Source of the DNA: JACJYC01 sp964558465
Lineage (GTDB): Bacteria; Bacteroidota; Bacteroidia; Chitinophagales; Saprospiraceae
Direction: 5' to 3'
Assembly (NCBI GenBank): GCA_964558465.1
Contig: CAZLEF010000001.1
Span: forward strand, 62,001-126,000
Length of the DNA: 64,000 nucleotides
This document shows, in pieces, positions 17,512-26,000 of this stretch (the stretch's first letter is position 1; each line of letters opens with the position of its first letter). Under the pieces are notes generated by a model. That model searched no databases, was not told where the DNA came from, and saw only the letters and a list, made by a program, of their open reading frames with translations. The position numbers were made by a program, and so were the translations under genes.

Positions 17512-17537
17512 TTTGTTGATTTGTTGATTCGTTGATT
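17506..17537. repeat. 8-bp tandem repeat, four units
   Basis: Three TGTTGATT units and one CGTTGATT, starting inside the last codons of the haemoglobin gene and running into the left arm of the hairpin at 17526. Confidence 0.85.
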
Positions 17538-17567
17538 TGAAGGCGGCCTTGCTCAAATCAACGAATC
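17526..17567. terminator. Bidirectional hairpin between convergent genes
   Basis: Perfect 15-bp arms (GATTCGTTGATTTGA at 17526-17540 and its complement at 17553-17567) enclose a 12-nt GC-rich loop between the haemoglobin gene (+) and the cyclase gene (-), a good position for a shared terminator. There is no long T-run. Confidence 0.6.
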
Positions 17568-17576
17568 AACGAATCC

Positions 17577-18665
17577 CTAAATGGTATACAACACCACCTC
17601 CTGCTTCTTCCCCCGCAGCATCATGTCTCCGATCTTCCTGGGCGCAAAAGAATGTGGCGGCAGCGCCAGTTTGTCGAGCAGGAATTTGGATAATAAAATG
17701 TTGACGCCAAATTCATTGCATTTGGCCTGGATCCGGGCGGCCGTATTGAGCACGTCGCCGGAAAAGGCAATATCGCGTTTGACCACCCCGATCTCGCCCG
17801 CCATGACGTAGCCGTAGTGCAACCCCGCCTTGAATTCGGGGATTTCATCGTAGGTTGCCTTGTAGTAGGCTGCCTTTGCTTTCATTTTGCGCTGGATCTC
17901 GAAAAAACAGCGGATGCAATTGGCGTTTTCGGCGCCTTTGTCCGTTTTCCAACTGACCACGATCTCGTCGCCCACATATTGATAGATCTCGCCTTTTGAG
18001 TATTGGATGGCCGATGTGGAGTCCTTGAATACGTCTTTCAGAAAATTGAAATACCGCTGTTCGCCCAGCTTTTCGGCTATGGCGGTGGAGGAGCGGAGGT
18101 CGAGGAACATGAAAATGCGCTCCTCGCGTTTGGGGTGAAAGTATTTGCCAAGCAGGAAATCCTTAAAAACACCGGGGCCGTATTTGTCGTTCACCAGCAA
18201 TACAATCAACGTACCCAGGATGACGACCAGCCAGAAGAGATAACTTTCCAACTGATTGATGCTGAAAAACCTTTCGTACACAACCTCCCTGACCTTGGGG
18301 TCGGTGACCGGGAGCTGCAGCAACCCGCCCTGATAAAAAAAGGCCACCGGCGCCGCAACGATAAAATACATGATTGTGTAGGAAAGGAACATATACAACA
18401 GCGCCCTGCCGTAATTGCGGGTCCTTAGCCACCTTTCCCATAACAAAACGATGCCGCTGCCGCCCAACAGACCCGCCAGTAACCCGACCATCAAACTGCT
18501 CTGAAACGGCAGCACCGGTGCGAAACCGGACACGTCGAGGCCGCTGTAAAGCATGACCGAATAAACGTGAAAAAACTGGAAAACCGAGATGATGGTCCAG
18601 CAGAGTGTGATCCAGAAAATTTTTTTAACTTGCGACTTGATCTTGTTGGTCAGCAGGTAGTCCAT
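17577..18665 (-). CDS. Membrane class III adenylate/guanylate cyclase
   Basis: A 362-aa protein. Four hydrophobic segments (about residues 16-40, 56-78, 88-112 and 141-160) form an N-terminal membrane module. The rest is a class III cyclase domain: IFMFLDLRSSTAIAEKLG (metal Asp189), YQYVGDEIVVSW (Asp233), FKAGLHYGYVMAGEIG and SGDVLNTAARIQ, with the Asn and Arg that stabilise the transition state. It makes cAMP or cGMP; the nucleotide choice cannot be told by eye. The start at 18665 was chosen because the longer frame to 19034 is low-complexity spacer. No effector gene is adjacent. Confidence 0.85.
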   Translation of the reverse strand: MDYLLTNKIKSQVKKIFWITLCWTIISVFQFFHVYSVMLYSGLDVSGFAPVLPFQSSLMVGLLAGLLGGSGIVLLWERWLRTRNYGRALLYMFLSYTIMYFIVAAPVAFFYQGGLLQLPVTDPKVREVVYERFFSINQLESYLFWLVVILGTLIVLLVNDKYGPGVFKDFLLGKYFHPKREERIFMFLDLRSSTAIAEKLGEQRYFNFLKDVFKDSTSAIQYSKGEIYQYVGDEIVVSWKTDKGAENANCIRCFFEIQRKMKAKAAYYKATYDEIPEFKAGLHYGYVMAGEIGVVKRDIAFSGDVLNTAARIQAKCNEFGVNILLSKFLLDKLALPPHSFAPRKIGDMMLRGKKQEVVLYTI

Positions 18666-18894
18666 CTTGAAGGTGTTTTGGTACGTTTGAACAGCCGGAA
18701 ACGGATATAAAAATAGGGAAAAATCGGGGTTTGTCAAATCCGGGAGGGTTGGAGATTTTTTTTTGAGATTTAGTCGCTTGCCTGGACATGGAATCAACCG
18801 GCCAATCTGCAATCGTTCGATCCCGAATGGGTAGCGTAACGCACCAAATGTTTTCGATTTATAATAAGGAGAAGAACCCAAAAATAACACAGCC

Positions 18895-19683
18895 ATGAAA
18901 TTTAAATTTCTTTTTAATGCTTCGTTCATCGTTTCCGCTTTCTGGATGATTTGCAATTTTTTAAATCCGGGTAACAGCCCCCTTGAAACCGCCGGGAAAA
19001 TAGAAGCGGCGCCCGGCGACAGCGTTTTATTCATTCAGGAAGTCAGAATGGATTCCGGCGAGATCAATTGCCTGCGCCGGATGAGGGACGGAATTCCGAT
19101 ATTGAGCGATATAAAAGTGATCGATAAAGATTCAAAATCTTTAATAATCCGTTTATCGGATTTGAACCAGAGAGCCCGGATTTTGCCCTCGGATCATTTT
19201 TATCCCGGAAATGCTTTTTCCTGGCCGGTTCAATTTTATTTGCCCGACTCAATCGCTTCCAAAAATATTGAATTTATTCCTGTTTTTCAATGCAGGACGG
19301 GCAGCGGAACCCAAAGCCTTTATCATAAAGATGGAGATATATTTGAACCGGTAAGTGATTTTCTGACCATCAATTCAACCCCCGAAAAAGCTAAATTTGT
19401 CATCCTGGCGAAATTTTATTGGCGCGGTAAGGAAGAGAAATATCGTCAGAAAATGATGCGGTATTTGCAGGGGGATGAGCACGCGTTTAATCCAAAGGAA
19501 GATAAAATCCTGGTAAAAGATATAACCAGCATGTCGGCAAAGTTCGAAAAAGGGAAATATGTTATTTTATTCGGACTGGAAGGATACGATGTTAAGGAAG
19601 AATATTATGACAACATGGGCCCGGTAGTAAAAAAAGATGTTAATCCTGTTTTAAGTAAACTCCCGGAGGTTAAAAAGGATTAA
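18895..19683 (+). CDS. Secreted protein of unknown function
   Basis: A 262-aa protein that I do not recognise. Residues 1-24 are hydrophobic with a basic start (MKFKFLFNASFIVSAFWMIC). The remainder is soluble, rich in Lys, Asp and Ser, with beta-rich segments such as KSLIIRLSDLN, NIEFIPVFQ and KFVILAKFYW, and a Lys/Glu-rich end (LPEVKKD). Base composition and codon choice are clearly more AT-rich than the flanking cyclase and psuG genes. It lies 35 bp before an EAD11-like membrane protein of the same composition, so the two probably form one transferred unit. A periplasmic or surface role is inferred only from the leader. Confidence 0.6.
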   Translation: MKFKFLFNASFIVSAFWMICNFLNPGNSPLETAGKIEAAPGDSVLFIQEVRMDSGEINCLRRMRDGIPILSDIKVIDKDSKSLIIRLSDLNQRARILPSDHFYPGNAFSWPVQFYLPDSIASKNIEFIPVFQCRTGSGTQSLYHKDGDIFEPVSDFLTINSTPEKAKFVILAKFYWRGKEEKYRQKMMRYLQGDEHAFNPKEDKILVKDITSMSAKFEKGKYVILFGLEGYDVKEEYYDNMGPVVKKDVNPVLSKLPEVKKD

Positions 19684-19718
19684 AAAAAATTTTAATTTTC
19701 TAAAACCAAACAGGGTAA

Positions 19719-20528
19719 ATGAGAAGTTCAACTATTTGGAGAATTGACTTATTATCTGTTTTATTTGTTTTCGTGGCTGTTTTCTCCATTTCATTTGGGG
19801 TAGGTATCCCGGACAGGATTTCAAGCATTCTTTTTTTATTCACGATTTATCTGTTTTTGTTGCCGGTTTTCTATATGTTGTCAAGAAAACTGAGGGTGAT
19901 GTTGAGTAGAGGAGAGGGCAATTATAAAAGATTGTTATTTATTTCCATATTTACCTCAATCTTATTATTTGCCGGGTATTATTTATTGTACTGGAATCAG
20001 GTTAAATGCCTGGGGGCTGATTGCGTCTATTTTCCATTTATTTTGGATGAAGGAACAGCAGAAAGTATAAGACTGGCGGGGGGGAAAACAGCCGTCTTAA
20101 ACGATGGCCCTGTTGTGAAAGAAGCCCTCAAAGAAACAACCGGAGTTTTCAGTTGGGCCATTACCGATCTGACATTTTGGATGACTTTATTCCTTGGCGG
20201 AACCAGTTCGTTTATAACTTTCTATTTCAGCTGGTATGGTTTTTTTATGCCCGGATTTTCAGGTCCTTCCGGAAAGATCCGCGCTGTCAGAGCAGACCTT
20301 CAAAACCTGATCAGTCAAAATAAACTCCCGGAAGCCCTTGATCTGTTGCTGGATTGCGCTGATGGCACGGAATTTAAAGAGGAAGTTATCCTGATGAAGG
20401 CGGCTTGCCTGAACAACGAAACCATGTTCTCAACGGGAGAGATCGGCTCTGAAGCATATAACGAATTCATGGCAAGGATGAGGCGGGTTTTACTGGGTTT
20501 TGTCAATCAGTCGATGAACCATGAATAA
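19719..20528 (+). CDS. Membrane protein with C-terminal EAD11-like domain
   Basis: A 269-aa protein. Hydrophobic segments at about residues 10-30, 33-54, 72-91 and 148-175 anchor it in the membrane; the loop 92-147 holds a conserved-looking Cys pair (VKCLGADCVYF). Residues ~190-266 match the pattern of effector-associated domain 11: LQNLISQNKLPEALDLLL, EEVILMKAACLN, then TGEIGSEAYNEFMARM followed by RRVLLGFVNQ. EADs are small helical adaptor domains linking effectors to sensors or NTPases in conflict (defence-type) systems of multicellular bacteria. Here the domain would face the cytosol. No effector or STAND NTPase gene is adjacent. The gene overlaps psuG by 8 bp. Confidence 0.6.
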   Translation: MRSSTIWRIDLLSVLFVFVAVFSISFGVGIPDRISSILFLFTIYLFLLPVFYMLSRKLRVMLSRGEGNYKRLLFISIFTSILLFAGYYLLYWNQVKCLGADCVYFPFILDEGTAESIRLAGGKTAVLNDGPVVKEALKETTGVFSWAITDLTFWMTLFLGGTSSFITFYFSWYGFFMPGFSGPSGKIRAVRADLQNLISQNKLPEALDLLLDCADGTEFKEEVILMKAACLNNETMFSTGEIGSEAYNEFMARMRRVLLGFVNQSMNHE

Positions 20529-21438
20529 CCCTTTTCTCGATATCAACCTCGAAGTACAAGCGGCGCTGGAAACCGGCAGACCGATCGTCGCCCTGGAGTC
20601 CACCATCATCGCCCACGGCATGCCCTACCCGCAAAACGTGGAAACGGCGTTAAAGCTGGAGGAGGCAATCCGGGATGAAGGCGCTGTTCCGGCCACCGTC
20701 GCCATCCTGGGCGGGCGCCTGAAGGCCGGGCTGGGCCTGGAAGAAATCGTAAATTTCGGACGGAAGGGGAAGGAGATCCGCAAGATCAGCCGCCGGGATT
20801 TGCCCATTGCAGCAGGTTTGAAGCTCGACGGCGCCACCACCGTTGCCTCCACCATGATCATCGCCCGTATGGCCGGCATTCGTTTTTTTGCTACCGGCGG
20901 GATCGGCGGCGTTCACCGCGGAGCCGCTCAAACAATGGACATTTCTGCCGACCTGCAGGAGCTTGCCCGCACCAACGTCGCTGTGGTGACCGCCGGGGCC
21001 AAGGCCATCCTCGACCTGCCCCTGACCCTTGAATACCTCGAAACGCACGGTGTCCCCGTCATCGGTTTCGGAACCGGCGAATTTCCGGCCTTTTACACCC
21101 GCGACAGCGGATTGCCCGTCGACCACAAAGCGGATACGCCCGAAGAAGTGGCCGCCATTTTGCGCGCCAAATGGGCCATGGGGCTGGGCGGCGGGGCAGT
21201 GATCGCCAACCCCGTTCCACAGGCGCACGCTATCCCGAGGGAAGAAATTGAACCGGTCATATGGCAGGCCGTAGAGGAAGCCGAAAAACGCCATATCCGG
21301 GGCAAAGACCTGACCCCTTTTCTGCTGGCTCGCCTGGAAACCCTCACGGAAGGCCGCAGCCTCATCTCTAATATCGAACTGGTGCTGAACAATGCGCGCC
21401 TGGCGGCAAAAATTGCCCGGGCCTGGCAGGCATTTTAA
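20521..21438 (+). CDS. psuG: Pseudouridine-5'-phosphate glycosidase PsuG
   Basis: A 305-aa enzyme that cleaves the C-C bond of pseudouridine 5'-phosphate to uracil and ribose 5-phosphate. Family motifs are clear: VALESTIIAHGMPYPQN (catalytic Glu region), ATVAILGGRLKAGL, RRDLPIAAGLKLDGATTVASTM, FATGGIGGVHRGA, VVTAGAKAILDLPLTLEYLETHGV (catalytic Lys) and GGGAVIANPVP. The length is normal. A PsuK kinase gene is not adjacent. The start overlaps the preceding gene by 8 bp, and the end overlaps the convergent PiT gene by 4 bp. Confidence 0.95.
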   Translation: MNNPFLDINLEVQAALETGRPIVALESTIIAHGMPYPQNVETALKLEEAIRDEGAVPATVAILGGRLKAGLGLEEIVNFGRKGKEIRKISRRDLPIAAGLKLDGATTVASTMIIARMAGIRFFATGGIGGVHRGAAQTMDISADLQELARTNVAVVTAGAKAILDLPLTLEYLETHGVPVIGFGTGEFPAFYTRDSGLPVDHKADTPEEVAAILRAKWAMGLGGGAVIANPVPQAHAIPREEIEPVIWQAVEEAEKRHIRGKDLTPFLLARLETLTEGRSLISNIELVLNNARLAAKIARAWQAF

Positions 21439-22835
21439 ATCACGTTCCTTAAAATAGCATAGATCACGCCGGATAACAAAATCGTAACCGGTAGCGTAAG
21501 CACCCAGGCCAGGGCTATGTTTTTAATGGTATCGCCCTGCAGGTTTTTTACCCCCTTGGTGGCAACCATGGCGCCGGCCACGCCGGAGGACAAAACGTGC
21601 GTGGTGCTCACCGGAAGGCCTAAACCCGAAGCCAGGCCGATGGTGCTGGAAGCGATCAATTCTGCGGTGGCGCCTTCGGCGTAAGTCATATGGCGTTTGC
21701 CGATCTTTTCGCCGATGGTGACCACAATCCGCTTCCACCCGATCATGGTGCCCAATCCAAGGGAAATGGACACGATCACGATGCACCAGGTGGGTACGTA
21801 AGAGGTGTAGCCGTTCATGGTTTTTAATTCCGCTGAAATGATCTGCCTGCTTCTGTTGTTCTGGATCACATTGGGTACGTCCAGCAGAACGCTGACATTC
21901 TTTTTGAGCAGTGTGATCCGCTTGCGGATGGCGAGCCGCTGTTTGGTGTCGTCCGGTTGGAGGTTTTCAATATCCTTTTTTAATAGTTCAATGCTTTCAT
22001 TCGCTTTTTGAACTTCCGGATAAATGGACAGGGATGCCGGCATGGCCGCCTGGATCTTTTCGAGCGACCCGGCGGCGGCTTCCGGTGAAAAATCAGGGGA
22101 CAAGGCAAAATGCAACGGAAGAAAGGTCATCAAAACGATCAGCAATAACCCGATCCCTTTTTGTCCGTCGTTGGAGCCGTGAAAAAAACTCACCATAGTG
22201 GAGGTGCAGATCAGGATAATCCGAATGCCTACCGGCGGTTTTTCATCCTGCCCGGCCTCTTTAAAAATCTTTTTATTTTTTATGGTTTGTTTTAAAATAA
22301 ACATCAGGGCGATCGCCATTGAAAACCCGAAAATCGGTGAGATCAGCAAGGACTCACCAATTTTAATGGCTTCCGACCAGTTTACACCTACCCGCTCTAT
22401 ATTTTCAGGGGTCATGGAAAAAACAATGCCCACCCCCAGCAAAGCCCCGATCATGGTGTGGGAACTGGAACAGGGAATGCCGTAATACCAGGTGCCCACA
22501 TTCCAGATGATAGCTGCCAACAGGACGGACAATACCATGGCGATGGAATGGTGCAGATCCTGTTCGATGAGGGCTTCTACAGGCAAAAGGCTGGCGATTT
22601 TTGTGGCCACACCCATACCAAACAGATACGCACTGGAAATCACTCCCAGGAAATTCATGATCCCCGACCAGATTACAGCCGGTACAGGCGGCAAACTTTT
22701 TGAATAAATAACCGTTGCGACTGCATTTGCCGTATCATGGAATCCGTTGACAAATTCAAAAATGCAGACGGTGAGAATAGTAGCCCCCAAAAGGATCATC
22801 AGGCCGGAGGAAAGACCCAGTTCGAGTCCAAACAT
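21435..22835 (-). CDS. PiT-family inorganic phosphate transporter
   Basis: A 466-aa integral membrane protein. The N-terminal PHO4 signature is GFHDTANAVATVIYSKSLPP, followed by WNVGTWYYGIPCSSSHTMIGALLGVG. A second copy sits near the C-terminus (STIGLASGLGLPVSTTHVLSSGVAG), and FFHGSNDGQKGIGLL lies between them. The central hydrophilic insert, about residues 240-340, contains a predicted coiled coil (EKIQAAMPASL through KRLAIRKRITLLKKN-type helices). PiT proteins couple metal-phosphate uptake to H+ or Na+. The Pho-box-like repeat upstream suggests induction when phosphate is low. Confidence 0.92.
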   Translation of the reverse strand: MFGLELGLSSGLMILLGATILTVCIFEFVNGFHDTANAVATVIYSKSLPPVPAVIWSGIMNFLGVISSAYLFGMGVATKIASLLPVEALIEQDLHHSIAMVLSVLLAAIIWNVGTWYYGIPCSSSHTMIGALLGVGIVFSMTPENIERVGVNWSEAIKIGESLLISPIFGFSMAIALMFILKQTIKNKKIFKEAGQDEKPPVGIRIILICTSTMVSFFHGSNDGQKGIGLLLIVLMTFLPLHFALSPDFSPEAAAGSLEKIQAAMPASLSIYPEVQKANESIELLKKDIENLQPDDTKQRLAIRKRITLLKKNVSVLLDVPNVIQNNRSRQIISAELKTMNGYTSYVPTWCIVIVSISLGLGTMIGWKRIVVTIGEKIGKRHMTYAEGATAELIASSTIGLASGLGLPVSTTHVLSSGVAGAMVATKGVKNLQGDTIKNIALAWVLTLPVTILLSGVIYAILRNVI

Positions 22836-22854
22836 GGTGTTGGGTATTTAAAAA

Positions 22855-22888
22855 CAAATGTACAACCCCAATGTTAAGAGAATGTTAA
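22855..22888 (-). promoter_or_regulatory. Pho-box-like repeat and -7 element of the phosphate transporter
   Basis: On the minus strand two TTAACAT units (22882-22888 and 22871-22877) repeat with an 11-bp period, the spacing of PhoB/PhoP boxes; TTAACA is also the Bacillus PhoP half-site. Nine bp further on is TACATTTG (22855-22862), an exact TAnnTTTG -7 element, 19 bp before the ATG. The repeats occupy the -33 region, as in PhoB-activated promoters that lack a -35 box. Confidence 0.6.
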
Positions 22889-23099
22889 CTTTTGAAAGCT
22901 GCCCCGGGAGACTCTGCTGGAAGAACCCCGCCGGAAGAAAAATTTTTGAACCAAGCAGCGCATACCCGTTTTACAGGGTCTGACCATTTGTAACCTGATT
23001 TTCCATTTTGATTGTATAGCCAAAAAAAGCGGGGCGGAAACCAAGTAGTGGCCGCTGGCCGGACTGGCATTTATTTGTCCCAATAACGAACCGTAACTC

Positions 23100-26000
23100 A
23101 TGAAACAATGTCTGTTTGTCATCCTCTCCTCTTTGTTTTTTTTCGCCCATCTCCAGGCGCAAAATCAGAATTTTTCCATCTCGGGCCCGGAATTGGTTTG
23201 TGCAGGCTCTTGTGCGACGTTTTTACTGGAACCCTTGGCAGGGGGTAGTGTACCCGATGACGCCGACGTTATCTGGAGTATCCACGGACCCAATGGCGGC
23301 TCTGCCATTCTTCTTTCTTCTGAAGGGAAAATAGCGACGATATGTTTTGATCTGCCGGGTACTTACGTCATTTTCGCTGAAATAACCACCTCTCCAACCG
23401 GCCCTGTTTTTGCAGCCCAGTACCCGGTCTTTGTCACTTCGGCGCCTGCTTTGTACATTGGTTCCGAATCACAATGCAACAACGGTACAACCAACCCTCC
23501 TCCAGGGGATTGCCAAAAGGTATGCGCCAACAGTGAGGTTTCCTATTTTGCCTACGACCTGACGGGCGCCCAGTACTTTATCCAGTGGTCGGTCAGCGGC
23601 GCTGAAAGTTTTGAACCGGATTCTTTCCAGGGGGTGACGGTGCAGTGGGGAAATCCGGGGTTTGGATCCGTTTCCGCATTTGGTGGCTACAATGATCTAT
23701 GTGTCGCCGAACAAAGTATTTGTGTCGAGATCCTGGAAGACGCAAAAGCCTCCTTCGAAACCCAGCCCCAAAGCAGCGGAAACGAGCTGAGGGTCTGCCA
23801 GGGGCAAACCGTCCAGTTTCTCAATACAAGCCAGTACGCCGAACATTTTTTCTGGGAACTCGGACCGTTCGGCTCCTCAACGGAAACGAATGAAGCTGCT
23901 ACCTTCAGCCAGCCCGGGACCTACGAAATCCGGCTGATCGCCAATAATGCTTGCTTTTGCCAGGCGGATACGGCATCCCTGACCCTCATTGTGGAAGACG
24001 CGGAGAGCCCTTTGCTGGATTGTATCGGCACGATCTGCGCAGGAGAGACCGTTACGTATACTTCTGCAACCGACTGCGGGACCTACAACTGGCAAATTTC
24101 CGGGGTTTTCAATATCGTCGATGGCGGCGGCCCAACCGACAATTTCATCACCATAGAATGGCTGGATGGCCCGGAAGGGACGATCGAACTCAGTGTCGAA
24201 GACTGCGCCAATGCCGGCGTCTGCCTGGAGCCCGCCATCCGGCAAATTCCGATCCTGGCCGGTAATGCCGAGGTCGAAGGTCCGGAAAGGGTTTGTCTCG
24301 GCCAATCAACCGTCTATTCGGTCATACCTTATGAAGGAACGGAATTTACCTGGACGGTTTCCAATTTCGGGACCATCACTTCCGGGCAAGGCGCCAACTC
24401 CGTGTCCGTAGAATGGTTCAGCGGATTTTTCCCCAGCCAGGTCCAATGGGTTGCCGTGGAATACAGCAATTGTTACCTGGGGTGCGGCGGAGTGGATACC
24501 ATCCTGGTCAGCATACTGCCCGAATTTTATATCACCGGACCGATAGAAGGATGCGCCGGCGGTACGTATAATTATCAGGCCGTCAACACACAGACCAACG
24601 CCGCTGTCAGCGGCAATTGGACACTCCGTGCACCCGACGGGACGGAAGCCTGGAACAGCGGCGGCCCCACTGCCAGCCCCGCAGTCGTTTTTCCGGCCGT
24701 TCCGGGCGTCTATTCGCTTTCCCTGTCAGCAGACAATCCGCTCGGGTTTTGTACCGATGGATTTGAAATCCGGATCGAGGTCAAAACACCTCCCCCTGCG
24801 CCTGCCGCTATCGACGGCGAAACCATGATCTGCCCGGGTAATACCTATGCCTACGAGGCCACAGGCGTTGCCGGCAATTTCAGCGTCCGTTGGGAGATCA
24901 ATAACGGAGGGGCGACCAGCACCCGGTTCGGCAACCCGCTGAACGTCGACTGGGGCCCCGCAGGACCGTATGCCCTGACGGTCGTTCTGGTCAGCACCGA
25001 TGGCCTGGGTTGCGAATCGGCGCCACTGACCTTAAACCTGAATGCCCTGAGCGGATTCACCATTGCAGGCGATCCCGAAGTTTGTCTCGACCAGGTAAGC
25101 AGTTTTTCCACCCAAAGTTATGCAGGGGTCGATTATCTATGGTCGGTCAGTCCGGTTGGCGCGGGCACCATCACCGGCGACCCCACTCAGCCCGCCGTTG
25201 ATATCTTGTGGCATACAGCAGGCCCGGCGACCGTAAACGTGGCGGTTTGCGGTCAGAATGCGGCCTTCCCGGTTACTGTTCACAGTTTACCCGAACCTGT
25301 GGTGGTTCACCCTGCCGAATTGTGCCCCAACACGACTGCACTGGTGCAAACGACCCAACCCTTTGACAGTTACGAATGGCTCGACGAAAACGACGGCCTG
25401 CTCAGTTCCCAAGCTGCTCCGAACCTTGGGGCGGGTTACCTGCAAGTCAGGGTCACCGACTCCTTCGGCTGTGTGGGCGATACGACCTTTTACATCGACG
25501 GGCATCCCGCCTCCGTGATCAATATATCCACCCCCGATCCGACCAACTTTTGCGGCGTTCCTCCGCAGGCTGCGCTTTTTGCCCTCAATTCGAGCGCGGG
25601 GTATACCTACCAGTGGTACCTCAACGGCAACCCGGTGGGTGGCAATTCGCCCGCTCTGAATGCCAATGCTTTTGGCAATTACCAGGTCGGTATTACCGAT
25701 GCTTACGGATGCACTTTCCTGTCCGGACTGATCGGGATCGATTCCTGCGGAACCGGCGGAGGAGGAGGCAGCCCCGGCGGTGTGGTCAGTTGCGTCGGCG
25801 CCGACCTCGACTTTGACACCCAGCCCGGCAGCGCCTGCAATGTCCGCCAGTATTTCAACCAGTCGTCGGGGTACGACCCCGGATCGCTCAAATGGTTTTA
25901 TTCCCTGGCCGGCAGCGATGCCTGGACCCTGATGTCCATTAACGATGATCCCGTATTTACTTATGAGAAAGCCGGGTTCTACCGGGTAGCGGTCAGCGGC

